A DNA stretch of 64,000 bases from an uncultured Paludibacter sp. (GCA_937927845.1 CALFXE010000014.1:1-64000), one strand, 5' to 3'; counted from the stretch's first letter, positions 54,812 through 63,037 are shown. Translations and numbers: made by a program. The notes: generated by a model from the sequence alone, not told the origin.

Positions 54812-55846
54812 TTAACGTTCACGAATAATTGCATGGTATTTATTTTCTTGTTTGGTTATAGCCAAATCAGGAACCATACTTTGAAGAGCGAAAAATAAAT
54901 CATCTAAATTTTCACTTTTAGAAAAGCGTACAGTTAACCGCTTATGAGCAATTTCAGCAGACTGATGGTAGTCTATTTGTACATTATATTTACGCGCAAT
55001 CTGTTTAAACACGTCCGGTAATAAAGTAGAATTGAAAACTAAACTTCCTTGAAACCATTCCTTAATATCGGATGCGTTAGTGTTTTGTTTAGTTATACCG
55101 CCAGTTTCCACATTCAGTGACAATTCTTCTTTCGGATTCAAGTAATAGTAACTGTCTTCTTTTCCTACATTAGGAATTGAAACTTTTACTTTTCCTTCCT
55201 CCAAAGTAGTTTTTACTTCTGATAAATCAGAATAAGCATTCACATTAAATTTCGTTCCAAGCACCTCTATATTCATTTTTGGAGTATGCACAATAAATGG
55301 CTTTTGTGTATCCTTCTCTATTTGAAAGTAAGCTTCCCCTGTTAATACTACATTTCTTTGATTTCCACTGAATTCCGCAGGATACTGTAACGAACTTCCG
55401 GCATTAAGATAGACAATAGAACCATCAGGTAATATTATTTCAGAGGTCGTTCCATTCGGAGAAAACACTTTTTGATAAGCCACTTCCGCATTAGACTCTT
55501 TATTTTGCGAATGTTGATATAAGAAAATCGATAAAGCAATCAACGGAATGAGTACCGCTGCAGCCACATATCGCCACCTTTCCAACATCTTTCTGCTATT
55601 GATTTTAGTAATTATTTTTTTCTTTTGTATTTCTTCCGTTATTTTATTATACGCTTTTACGGTATTTATATCCTCCGAATCGAATGCAGGATGGGAAGCT
55701 TCCCATATATTTTTCATTTCCTGAAAATAAATCCTATTTTTAGGAGATGATTCAACATAAGAATGAACCGTATTTATTTCCTCTTCGGATGCAGTATCCG
55801 AAAACAATTTAATAAAAAGTAGCTCTATGTTTTCTTTTTTCTTCAT
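54812..55846 (-). CDS. FecR-family anti-sigma factor
   Basis: An inner-membrane anti-sigma factor that holds the ECF sigma until the SusC STN domain signals. I start at 55846 (MKKKENIELLFIKLF), since the longer frame adds an atypical leader. Order: N-terminal cytoplasmic sigma-binding helix, a membrane segment near 95-112 (YVAAAVLIPLIALSIFLY), a FecR domain (FIVHTPKMNIEVLGTKFNVNAY) and a C-terminal DUF4974-like domain (FKQIARKYNVQIDYH). It is 345 aa from this start. It follows the sigma gene at a 52-bp gap. Confidence 0.93.
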   Translation of the reverse strand: MKKKENIELLFIKLFSDTASEEEINTVHSYVESSPKNRIYFQEMKNIWEASHPAFDSEDINTVKAYNKITEEIQKKKIITKINSRKMLERWRYVAAAVLIPLIALSIFLYQHSQNKESNAEVAYQKVFSPNGTTSEIILPDGSIVYLNAGSSLQYPAEFSGNQRNVVLTGEAYFQIEKDTQKPFIVHTPKMNIEVLGTKFNVNAYSDLSEVKTTLEEGKVKVSIPNVGKEDSYYYLNPKEELSLNVETGGITKQNTNASDIKEWFQGSLVFNSTLLPDVFKQIARKYNVQIDYHQSAEIAHKRLTVRFSKSENLDDLFFALQSMVPDLAITKQENKYHAIIRER

Positions 55847-55898
55847 TTTTACTCTGTCTGATATAATGATTATTGAAAAAGGATTTATCCCACTTAAT

Positions 55899-56492
55899 TT
55901 AATGTTTATTAACAAAAAAGAAGAGTAGTATGGTCAAGAATTCTTTTAAATATATTCTCATCAACCCTAATGCTTTTGACATCCACAACTCAACTGTGCG
56001 TTCAGAAATTAATAATTGCTCACTTATTTCACTGTATTTCAATCCCTTTATTTTACCCAAAGAAAACACCGTACGGTAATTCTCCGGAAGTTTTTTTAGT
56101 GCTGAATCAATATGTTCCTCTAATTCTGAGTATAAAATATAGTTCTCTGTATCATAATCAAGCATAAGATTGGAATAATCCGAATTCTCACTTTGATATC
56201 TTTGGGTTACTTTAGAGTTTTTTATAGCGAGCAGACATCCATTGTAAACAGATTTTAGTAGATAAGATTTAAGGGAAGTATCTATACGTAATTCAAAGCG
56301 TTTCATCCAAACATTGAGAAAAACGGATTGAACAACATCCTCAACTACGTTTCGATCAAAAATGATGTTCCCTCCGAACAAAACCATGTCTTTATAATAA
56401 CGATTAAATATCTTTGCAAAGGCTTTTTCATTTCCTTTGTTCAATTCAATGAGGAGGTGTTCTTCAATTTCTTTATTATAAGTATTTTTCAT
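55899..56492 (-). CDS. ECF-type RNA polymerase sigma-70 factor
   Basis: A 197-aa extracytoplasmic-function sigma factor of the Bacteroidota expansion type. The sigma-2 region is residues about 20-90 (FAKIFNRYYKDMVLFGG; DVVQSVFLNVWMKR). The sigma-4 helix-turn-helix is about 135-180 (LKYSEISEQLLISERTVELWMSKAL). It is the first gene of the PUL, followed by its FecR partner, and probably directs transcription of the susC operon when the glycan is sensed. It has a housekeeping -7 box at 56548-56555. Confidence 0.95.
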   Translation of the reverse strand: MKNTYNKEIEEHLLIELNKGNEKAFAKIFNRYYKDMVLFGGNIIFDRNVVEDVVQSVFLNVWMKRFELRIDTSLKSYLLKSVYNGCLLAIKNSKVTQRYQSENSDYSNLMLDYDTENYILYSELEEHIDSALKKLPENYRTVFSLGKIKGLKYSEISEQLLISERTVELWMSKALGLMRIYLKEFLTILLFFFVNKH

Positions 56493-56547
56493 TTCATATT
56501 TGTTTTACCAAATGATTAGATAGCATAATAAAACAATGTGTTGCGCA

Positions 56548-56555
56548 CAAAGATA
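56548..56555 (-). promoter_or_regulatory. -7 promoter box for the ECF sigma gene
   Basis: TATCTTTG on the minus strand, 56 bp before the sigma ATG, matches TAnnTTTG. There is no -33 TTG. This would make the sigma/anti-sigma pair constitutive from the main sigma factor. Confidence 0.5.
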
Positions 56556-56736
56556 CAATAATACTTTAAGAGGTGGAGAGGTTTTTACCAACACTTTATC
56601 ATAGACATTTTTTAAAGGTGGATATATTAAAAGTATTTTTAAACTTTTAGTTAGTTTAATTAAGTACAGATTATCGTAGCGAGTGAAGACCTGATAAGAT
56701 AAAATAATATATCAAGTGTAAGTATCAAAAAACTTG

Positions 56737-56810
56737 AGCCTCTTGTCGGATTCGAACCAACGACCCCGAGATTACAAATCACGTGCTCTGGCCAACTGAG
56801 CTAAAGAGGC
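56737..56810 (-). tRNA. tRNA-Thr(UGU)
   Basis: A 74-nt cloverleaf: a perfect 7-bp acceptor (GCCTCTT/AAGAGGC), D arm GCTC...GAGC, an anticodon arm with loop TTTGTAA giving anticodon UGU, a 5-nt variable loop and T-loop TTCGAAT. The anticodon stem CGTGA/TCTCG has one U-U mismatch at the middle pair. No CCA is encoded. It lies 2 nt downstream of the SRP RNA. Confidence 0.95.
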
Positions 56811-56812
56811 AG

Positions 56813-56911
56813 GTGGGTAAGCACCCTGTATCGCACCGCTACAACCTAATACCCTTGCTGCGGTCAAGCCCTGGGGGAGTTCAAAGGGAGCTGGTCGTAC
56901 AAGACTTACCC
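56813..56911 (-). ncRNA. ffs: Signal recognition particle RNA (small bacterial SRP, 4.5S)
   Basis: The minus strand from about 56911 reads as a rod closed by GGGTAAG (56905-56911) and CTTACCC (56815-56821). The apical part contains GACCGCAGCAAGGG and GCGGTGCGATACAGGGTGC, which match the conserved SRP helix-8 asymmetric loop and 3-prime strand. SRP RNA pairs with Ffh to target nascent membrane proteins. The exact ends are approximate. Confidence 0.88.
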
Positions 56912-56915
56912 GGCG

Positions 56916-56946
56916 CAAAAGTACTGCTTTTTTACTAATCTGCAAA
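56916..56946 (-). promoter_or_regulatory. Promoter for the SRP RNA (and probably tRNA-Thr)
   Basis: TTTG (56943-56946), a 19-bp spacer and TACTTTTG (56916-56923) on the minus strand form a near-ideal Bacteroidota promoter. Initiation about 5-7 nt later would fall on the first Gs of the SRP RNA. Confidence 0.82.
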
Positions 56947-57056
56947 CAAAATCTTCATCGAATTTGTAGCTATTTGCATATATATTTAATTCTCAAAGTT
57001 ATAGATGCAAAAAAGTTTATAAACATCAAATTCGAACAGATTGTTTATAATCATTT

Positions 57057-57797
57057 TTATTTGCCAGAAGGTAGTGTTGCTAACACAATATGGTCGACAC
57101 ACACATAAGCCGGAGTATTCATTCCCCACTCTCCTACATCACTCGAAGCAAAACCAAATGTTATTTGTGTGGGTTTTCCTAATTTCGACAAATCAACTCT
57201 TGTCCATTCACGTACTAATTCTGTTTTGCCATTACGGAAATCAGCTAAATAAAAATCAATAGATCCTGTCAAAACTGAATTGTTATAACCTTGTATGATA
57301 ACTTTAAACCAATCTCCATCTTCAAATTTATCAGTAAAATCACCACCATCTTTAATATCTTTATATGTATAAGTTGAATTAGTCAACATCATACTGACTG
57401 GCTCGACATCACCATTCAAGTTAGACAGAGTGATTGTTGCAGTGTCATATACCAAAGCAAACTGTTTTGATTCGCTAAATCCTGTTCCTGCAATTGTGCT
57501 ATATTGATTTAACCATCCTGAAGTAACAGTATCTGTATGTGAAGATACAGCAAACCCACTCCAAGTTGAACCCCATTCTGCCTCTTCATATTTATTTGAA
57601 AAGGTCAACACACCTGATTTCAGCGAATTATGATACACTCCATCAATTAATTCACCTTTCTTATCACTCCCAATCCAGTATCCTGACTCGCCTAAGTCAA
57701 TATCATCAAAACCAACACTAATAAGCTGTTTTTGTTCTTCTTCACACGAAGCAAATACTAACAGAGCACTCAATAGAATAAATCCAATTTTTCTCAT
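57057..57797 (-). CDS. btuH: BtuH-like DUF4465 vitamin B12-binding surface lipoprotein
   Basis: DUF4465 lipoproteins of Bacteroidota include BtuH, a surface B12-binding protein. The 246-aa protein has a lipoprotein signal (LLVFASC, Cys19) followed by EEEQ, an acidic stretch typical of surface-exported lipoproteins. The DUF4465 core is present: SGYWIGSDK, GVYHNS, TWSGFAVSSHTD, LNQYSTIAGTGFSESKQFALVY. A cobalamin riboswitch lies directly upstream, which strongly supports the B12 role. No BtuB-like receptor lies nearby, so it would have to act with one encoded elsewhere. Exact ligand binding was not tested. Confidence 0.85.
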   Translation of the reverse strand: MRKIGFILLSALLVFASCEEEQKQLISVGFDDIDLGESGYWIGSDKKGELIDGVYHNSLKSGVLTFSNKYEEAEWGSTWSGFAVSSHTDTVTSGWLNQYSTIAGTGFSESKQFALVYDTATITLSNLNGDVEPVSMMLTNSTYTYKDIKDGGDFTDKFEDGDWFKVIIQGYNNSVLTGSIDFYLADFRNGKTELVREWTRVDLSKLGKPTQITFGFASSDVGEWGMNTPAYVCVDHIVLATLPSGK

Positions 57798-57960
57798 TTT
57801 ACATTTAATTTTAAATTGTTATATTGAAATTTTAAAACATAATTAACTCTCAGCATATTAACTATACTACTTTATCAACAATACAATTTCCGGATACAGA
57901 GGTTTTATGATAGAACTCCTTTGCTATATCTCCCGAAAGCATGATAAGTTGATATTATTT

Positions 57961-58137
57961 GGCAGGTCTTCTGACTTACTCTGTTTTGAACTGCCTTCCC
58001 GGTTTCCCAGTGGCAAAGTATTGTTCAAACATTATCTCTGTTATAAACAGAAAGTGAGCTTACAGCAGCGGGTACTGTTACGGAATTTCACCGTATTCCC
58101 TTTTATTGGCTTGAAGATATCATGCCAATACCAAATT
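57961..58137 (-). promoter_or_regulatory. Cobalamin riboswitch upstream of btuH
   Basis: The minus strand carries the family core in order: GGGAATACGGTGAAATTCCG, a CAGTACCCGCTGCTGTAA block, the B12 box GCCACTGG (58007-58014 on the plus strand), GGGAAGGC, and the 3-prime AGAAGACCTGCC. The aptamer ends at about 57961, 163 nt before the btuH ATG. Repression of btuH by cobalamin is the expected effect. The expression platform is not obvious. Confidence 0.92.
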
Positions 58138-58143
58138 CGGCGG

Positions 58144-58151
58144 CAAAGTTA
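58144..58151 (-). promoter_or_regulatory. -7 promoter box for the riboswitch-btuH transcript
   Basis: TAACTTTG on the minus strand lies just upstream of the aptamer. A TTG at 58173-58175 gives a 21-bp spacer, slightly long. It overlaps the divergent yqgF promoter. Confidence 0.65.
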
Positions 58152-58162
58152 AGAAAAAATAT

Positions 58163-58170
58163 TATCTTTG
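58163..58170 (+). promoter_or_regulatory. -7 promoter box for yqgF-def
   Basis: TATCTTTG followed by CA on the plus strand lies 16 bp before the yqgF ATG, giving a very short leader. It is 11 bp from the opposing btuH -7 box, so each -33 region falls on the other promoter. Confidence 0.6.
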
Positions 58171-58186
58171 CACAAGTTTTTTATTT

Positions 58187-58600
58187 ATGGGAAGAATATT
58201 AGCAATAGATTACGGTCAGAAAAGAGTTGGATTAGCTGTTACAGACCTACTTAAAATTACTGCTAATGCTTTAGATACAGTGCCATCACATGAGATTTTT
58301 GATTATTTAAAACGATACACATCTAAAGAAGATATCGAAAAGATTGTGGTTGGTTTGCCTAAACAGATGAGCGGAGAGCTGTCTTCGTCAATGCAATATA
58401 TCGAACCCTTTGTTAAAGGTCTGAAACGAAACTTCCCTGATATAGAAATCGAATATGCTGATGAACGTTTTACGTCAACTATGGCTCAAAAAGTAATTAT
58501 CGAAGCCGGGATTAAACGTAAAGAGCGGCAAAACAAGGCTTTAGTCGACAAAGTTGCAGCATTAATTATTTTACAAACTTATTTAGAGTCAAACAGATGA
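58187..58600 (+). CDS. yqgF: YqgF/RuvX family Holliday junction resolvase-like protein
   Basis: An RNase H-fold protein implicated in 16S rRNA 5-prime processing and/or Holliday junction resolution. The 137-aa length is typical. The motif GRILAIDYGQKRVGLA opens the RNase H fold (Asp7), the second acidic residue is in DIEIEYADERFTS, and a third Asp lies in KALVDKVAALIIL. Its stop overlaps the def start by 4 bp (ATGA), so the two are translationally coupled. Confidence 0.95.
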   Translation: MGRILAIDYGQKRVGLAVTDLLKITANALDTVPSHEIFDYLKRYTSKEDIEKIVVGLPKQMSGELSSSMQYIEPFVKGLKRNFPDIEIEYADERFTSTMAQKVIIEAGIKRKERQNKALVDKVAALIILQTYLESNR

Positions 58601-59142
58601 TTTTACCAATTTATACATACGGAAATGCAGTTTTAAGAAAACATGCTGAAGAAATATCATCGGATTATCCTGATTTGAAGAAGCTTATCGATGATATGTA
58701 TGAAACTATGTATCATGCTGATGGTGTTGGATTAGCGGCACCTCAAGTAGGCTTACCTATTCGTATGCTTGTGATAGGTTTAGATGCTTTGGCAGAAGAT
58801 AATCCTGAATTGGCAAAATTTAAGACGGTGATGATTAATCCGGTAATGCTTGAAATGAGCGAGGAAGAAGTCGAAGGAAATGAAGGATGTTTGAGTATTC
58901 CCGGAATCAGCGAGAAAGTATACCGTGCCGAATGGATAAAAATTAAATATTACGATGCTGACTTTAATGAGCATATTGAAGAGTTTGAAGATTTTATTGC
59001 ACGTGTTATTCAACATGAATACGATCATCTTGAAGGCAGTTTGTTTACCGATCATGTGAATCCGCTACGTAGGCAAATGATAAAAACCAAGCTCAACAAT
59101 ATAGCAAAAGGTAAAGTTCAATGCGATTATAAGATTAAATAG
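58597..59142 (+). CDS. def: Peptide deformylase
   Basis: Removes the N-formyl group from nascent proteins. The three motifs are all present: GVGLAAPQVG (43-52), EGCLS (96-100, metal Cys98) and HEYDH (140-144, metal His). The 181-aa length is standard. It overlaps yqgF by 4 bp, and its end overlaps the convergent GH13 gene by 8 bp. Confidence 0.97.
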   Translation: MILPIYTYGNAVLRKHAEEISSDYPDLKKLIDDMYETMYHADGVGLAAPQVGLPIRMLVIGLDALAEDNPELAKFKTVMINPVMLEMSEEEVEGNEGCLSIPGISEKVYRAEWIKIKYYDADFNEHIEEFEDFIARVIQHEYDHLEGSLFTDHVNPLRRQMIKTKLNNIAKGKVQCDYKIK

Positions 59143-60814
59143 GTCGTAAAGCCAATATTCTTCCACCATTTCTATTGAGTGATATTTTTACCGGTTCATG
59201 CGAGTTAATAATCTGCTTATCTGAATAATTTTCATCCAATAAATCGCTCAACTCATAATTGAAATCCTCCTTTAGTTCAAGGTATTCAAATGCTTCTAAT
59301 GGTATTCTAACTTCAATATCAGCAGTTATATCATCAAAATTAACTATCACCAACAAAGTTTCATTTTCAAATTTTCTAATAAAAGAATATTGTTTATTAG
59401 GGTTAAAAGATAAATTTTGATAGTTTGCGTATTGTAAATCGTACATAACACCTCTTGATATAGCTTTTTGCTCCAAACATATATTAAGTAGCTTTTGATA
59501 GAAGACTCTTAATGCTTTTTGTTCGGCAGTTAGATTCTTACCATCAAATTTTCCTTTGTTAGTCCAGCTTTGTATTGATTTCACTCCCCAATAATCAAAT
59601 ATGGTCGTTCGTCCATCTAACCCACTGAAACCCTCTTCATCCATGCCTTGCTCGCCCAATTCCTGTCCTGCGTAAATCATAAATGGTGCATTAGTTAGTG
59701 TTGCCGACACAATCAAGGCAGGTATTATTATCCATGCATCTTTTGCAAAAAAATCTGAGGCAATTCTCTGTTCATCATGGTTTTCTAAAAAATGCAACAT
59801 ATTTTCCTGTATACCCGACAATGATTGCCAAGCTTGTGTAATCAAGGAACAAGAATAATTATTGCATGTGATATTTTTTAGTAAATCGTACATCCCGACT
59901 TTATCATACAGATAATCAAAACCTCCTGTAAAAATATAATTACGATATTGGTCAGGATTATAAACTTCGGCAATAAAAATCACATCAGGATAAGCATTCT
60001 TCACCTTTTTTATAGCCCAATGCCAAAACTCAACCGGTACCATTTCAGCCATATCACATCTAAAACCATCAATTCCTTTTTTCGACCAAAACAATAATAT
60101 ATCAAGCATTTTGTTCCAAGTGTCCGGCGTTTCATCAAAATGTTTATTATGATTATCAAGATAATCAACTCCATAATTTAATTTGACTGTTTCGTACCAA
60201 TCATTAATACCCGGAGTATCTGTAAATTGGTCGTTACCGGTAACTTTTGCAGGATATTCAAAATAATCGCCTATGTCAAAAGTCGGTTGAAATTTTCTAT
60301 CGGGTAAATAGTAAAAATTGTTGTTTTTACGAAATACACAGTCTGTTTTATCTTTTTCACCCAAATCATCTATACCTTTTGGCTTAACATCTGAATAATA
60401 TTCTCTTGCAACATGGTTTGGTATAAAATCGATTATAACTTTTAAACCTGCTTTATGAGTGCGGTTGACCAAACTTTCAAACTCCAGCATCCTATTATTC
60501 ACATCTACTGCCAAATCAGGATCTACATCGTAATAATCCTTGATAGCATAGGGCGATCCGGCAATTCCCTTTACGATAGCAGCATGATCTTTCTTAATTC
60601 CAAATTGAGAATAATCTGTCTGAGTAGCATGTTCAATTACTCCGGTATACCAAACATGAGTAATACCAAGTGATTTAATTTCTTTTAAAGCCTTAGTAGT
60701 GAAAGCATTAAACTTTCCACATCCATTTTCATATATACTGCCGTTCTTTTTATTAACAGTAAAATAATTACCAAACAATCTTGGCAGTACCTGATATATA
60801 ATAAACTTTGTCAT
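59135..60814 (-). CDS. Cytoplasmic GH13 alpha-amylase family protein
   Basis: GH13 enzymes act on alpha-1,4/1,6-glucans and related sugars. The conserved regions are VIIDFIPNHV (I), GFRCDMAEM (II, nucleophile Asp), FIAEVYN (III, acid/base Glu) and FLENHDEQR (IV). There is no signal peptide, so it is intracellular. I start at 60814 (MTKFIIYQVLPRLFG), since the longer frame to 60847 adds a poor N terminus. The 559-aa product ends in a domain C-type beta sandwich. It could process oligosaccharides from glycogen or from the upstream PUL. Specificity is not resolved. Confidence 0.88.
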   Translation of the reverse strand: MTKFIIYQVLPRLFGNYFTVNKKNGSIYENGCGKFNAFTTKALKEIKSLGITHVWYTGVIEHATQTDYSQFGIKKDHAAIVKGIAGSPYAIKDYYDVDPDLAVDVNNRMLEFESLVNRTHKAGLKVIIDFIPNHVAREYYSDVKPKGIDDLGEKDKTDCVFRKNNNFYYLPDRKFQPTFDIGDYFEYPAKVTGNDQFTDTPGINDWYETVKLNYGVDYLDNHNKHFDETPDTWNKMLDILLFWSKKGIDGFRCDMAEMVPVEFWHWAIKKVKNAYPDVIFIAEVYNPDQYRNYIFTGGFDYLYDKVGMYDLLKNITCNNYSCSLITQAWQSLSGIQENMLHFLENHDEQRIASDFFAKDAWIIIPALIVSATLTNAPFMIYAGQELGEQGMDEEGFSGLDGRTTIFDYWGVKSIQSWTNKGKFDGKNLTAEQKALRVFYQKLLNICLEQKAISRGVMYDLQYANYQNLSFNPNKQYSFIRKFENETLLVIVNFDDITADIEVRIPLEAFEYLELKEDFNYELSDLLDENYSDKQIINSHEPVKISLNRNGGRILALRPI

Positions 60815-60840
60815 TTTCAATCTCGATTTCAAACCGCAAA

Positions 60841-60871
60841 CTGTCAACTGTTAATTGTCAATTGTCAATTT
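60841..60871. repeat. 7-bp-period TTGACA repeat before the GH13 gene
   Basis: On the minus strand, TTGACAA/TTAACAG/TTGACAG-type units repeat about four times. They lie between the GH13 start and its possible -7 box (60901-60908) and resemble the array upstream of pyrB. Confidence 0.65.
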
Positions 60872-60900
60872 ATTTATGATTCAATTTAAAAAATTACGCA

Positions 60901-60908
60901 CAAAAGTA
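60901..60908 (-). promoter_or_regulatory. -7 promoter box for the GH13 gene
   Basis: TACTTTTG on the minus strand matches TAnnTTTG, 87 bp before the preferred ATG at 60814. No -33 TTG was found at the usual distance. Confidence 0.45.
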
Positions 60909-60967
60909 AACAAAATCGCCTTTAATTCGTTATCTTAGCAGGACGAAAAAAATAATAATATAAATTT

Positions 60968-61456
60968 ATGGCAAAAGTAACATTTAAAGGTAACGAAGTA
61001 AACACCAATGGACAATTACCCGCAGTAGGCACAAATGCACCAGATTTTAAACTCGTGGGTGCAAGTTTGAATGAGATATCGCTTGCTGACTATAAAGGAA
61101 AACGTGTTGTTCTTAACATTTTTCCAAGTCTTGATACTGGTGTTTGTGCAACTTCGGTTCGTCAGTTTAACAAATGGGCATCTGACAAAGAAAACACTGT
61201 AGTACTATGTGTTTCAAAAGATTTACCATTTGCGCAAGGTCGTTTTTGTGGAGCAGAAGGACTTAACAATGTAATTACCGCATCCGATTTCAGGTATCAT
61301 TCATTTGCAACTGATTATGGGGTGTTAATGACAGATGGTCCGCTACAAGGCTTAATGGCGCGTTCAGTAGTAGCAATTGACGAAACAGGAAAAGTTGTAT
61401 ACACAGAATTAGTTCCTGAAATAGTACAGGAACCAAGTTACGATGTAAAATTTTAA
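60968..61456 (+). CDS. tpx: Thiol peroxidase Tpx
   Basis: An atypical two-Cys peroxiredoxin that reduces hydroperoxides with thioredoxin. The peroxidatic Cys60 lies in FPSLDTGVCATSVRQF and the resolving Cys94 in QGRFCGAEG, as in the family. The 162-aa length is normal. The upstream AT-rich region has only a degenerate -7 box (TATCTTAG, one mismatch, 60931-60938). A strong terminator follows. Confidence 0.96.
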   Translation: MAKVTFKGNEVNTNGQLPAVGTNAPDFKLVGASLNEISLADYKGKRVVLNIFPSLDTGVCATSVRQFNKWASDKENTVVLCVSKDLPFAQGRFCGAEGLNNVITASDFRYHSFATDYGVLMTDGPLQGLMARSVVAIDETGKVVYTELVPEIVQEPSYDVKF

Positions 61457-61509
61457 GAAATTAAGGTAAGCCCGATGTGATATCGGTTCATTTTCTAATG
61501 TGTGAAGTG

Positions 61510-61544
61510 GGTGAGGATGTAATTTTACATCCTTACCTTTTTTT
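61510..61544 (+). terminator. Intrinsic terminator after tpx
   Basis: GGTGAGGATGTAA pairs with TTACATCCTTACC (13 bp, one G-U pair) across a 2-nt loop, followed by seven T. It lies about 54 bp past the tpx stop. Confidence 0.92.
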
Positions 61545-61556
61545 ATATAGATACCA

Positions 61557-62873
61557 CTATTGCTTTTTTCCTCTTAATAAATTTATATCACCTTTCAGAT
61601 TATAAATAATTCCATCCGATCCTTTAGCTTTTATCACATAAAAATACGCACCTTCGTTAACCGGTTTACCTTTAAATTTTCCATCCCAACCCTTCTGAGG
61701 GTCAGTCCAATGATAAACCATATTACCCCATCTATTGAAAATCCAACAATCAAATTCAATTATGGATTTATAAGCCACACGAAATTCATCATTAAAGCCA
61801 TCGCCATTAGGAGTAAATACGTTAGGTGCATAAATTGCCGACTCAGAAACTTTAATCGTAACGGAATCAACATGCGAGCAATAGGAGTTTTCTGCAATAA
61901 GTTTCACGTTGAAAGTACCGGCTTCAGTAAAGGAATATCGATAATTCTCTCCTGTTCGTACAATAAAAGGTGATTCAGCACCCTTTGAAATCTCCCATCG
62001 GAAATAATTTGGGACTGAACCATTTGGTTGAGCAGTAAAATTTATCTCCAAAGGTGCTGAACCTGTAAGAGTTGTAATATCTTCCGGTCTGTCACCTTCG
62101 TTTTTTTCAACTCTGACAGAAGCTTCGGTTTTAATCTTAGCAGATACCCGAATAGCTTGATATAAGGAGCTTGTTACAGAAACCTCCTTATTAAAATCTA
62201 CAGAAAACTCATCGCCGGACAAAGTGAAATATGTATCTTGCAAAGGAGCATCATATATCTGAATATCAACACCATTTATTAATATTTCTTTTGAAATAGA
62301 AGTATTTTTCCATTCATCATCCCATTCTAAAGAATTATATGTCAGATTAAACTTTCTTGTGATATTATACGTAGTCCCATCAACAGTTTTATAATACATA
62401 TCCGGAATATTTGCGTTTAAGGTCAGAGTTAATTGATTGCACAATGTAGAATTGGGATCGGGCACAGATAATGAATTTAAAGTCGGCTGATATAATTTAT
62501 AATCTATCACCCATATAGTTAATTCCTTATGGTAAGGCTGACCGGAAATTGTACCGGAAATTTCAGCTATATATCCGGTATGATCATCAGGAATAATTGA
62601 CTTTTGATTACTAACCATAGTCATATCAGGATACCTTGTCCATTTAACAGTCAAAGATGGGTCGGACGTAATGATAGAAATTTCAGAATTGATGTTGATA
62701 TCATACATTAATATTAAATAATCAATCCTGTTTTCGAAATCAGTATATATTTTCTTTTCACCTGAAACACTAATTTGCTGAGCATTGATTATAAATGACG
62801 AAGAAAGTACGCAAAACAACAAAAGCAGATGTTCTTTTAAAAACACAAATATGCTATTTACTTTATGAAGCAT
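61557..62873 (-). CDS. Secreted protein with T9SS type B (gliding-motility CTD) sorting domain
   Basis: A 438-aa exported protein: signal peptide (LLLLFCVLSSSFIINAQ), beta-rich domains, a PKD-like domain (about 260-345, FTAQPNGSVPNYFRWEIS...YSFTEAGTFNVKLIAEN), then the type B sorting domain (APNVFTPNGDGFNDEFRVAYK, IFNRWGNMVYHW, GWDGKFKGKPVNEGAYFYVI). Type B domains send proteins through T9SS to the surface or medium. It is divergent from the LysM gene; in Bacteroidota such pairs are common. Function is unknown; a structural or adhesive role is possible. Confidence 0.85.
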   Translation of the reverse strand: MLHKVNSIFVFLKEHLLLLFCVLSSSFIINAQQISVSGEKKIYTDFENRIDYLILMYDININSEISIITSDPSLTVKWTRYPDMTMVSNQKSIIPDDHTGYIAEISGTISGQPYHKELTIWVIDYKLYQPTLNSLSVPDPNSTLCNQLTLTLNANIPDMYYKTVDGTTYNITRKFNLTYNSLEWDDEWKNTSISKEILINGVDIQIYDAPLQDTYFTLSGDEFSVDFNKEVSVTSSLYQAIRVSAKIKTEASVRVEKNEGDRPEDITTLTGSAPLEINFTAQPNGSVPNYFRWEISKGAESPFIVRTGENYRYSFTEAGTFNVKLIAENSYCSHVDSVTIKVSESAIYAPNVFTPNGDGFNDEFRVAYKSIIEFDCWIFNRWGNMVYHWTDPQKGWDGKFKGKPVNEGAYFYVIKAKGSDGIIYNLKGDINLLRGKKQ

Positions 62874-62908
62874 AAATTTTATAAATATAATTTTGATAAT
62901 ATGAGATA

Positions 62909-62938
62909 CAAAAGTACGTTTTTCAATTAAATAACAAA
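62909..62938 (-). promoter_or_regulatory. Promoter for the T9SS type B protein gene
   Basis: TTTG (62935-62938), an 18-bp spacer and TACTTTTG (62909-62916) on the minus strand form a good Bacteroidota promoter, 36 bp before the ATG. Confidence 0.65.
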
Positions 62939-62987
62939 AAAAAGGGCTATTTATTACAAGTCATATTTTAAGGAGACATATTTTTTG

Positions 62988-62995
62988 TACATTTG
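62988..62995 (+). promoter_or_regulatory. -7 promoter box for the LysM gene
   Basis: TACATTTG followed by CATAC on the plus strand matches TAnnTTTG, 42 bp before the ATG at 63038. No clear -33 TTG was found. Confidence 0.55.
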
Positions 62996-63037
62996 CATAC
63001 TAAACTGTATTAGTTTAACACTTTGAAACAATTTGAC

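Noticed and set aside
57862..57942. 26-codon frame between the B12 riboswitch and btuH (minus strand)
   Set aside because: It is short, lacks a clear ribosome site, and such frames are expected in AT-rich leaders. It could be tested for conservation.
57961..58137. Riboswitch acting on plus-strand yqgF
   Set aside because: The aptamer reads correctly only on the minus strand, toward btuH.
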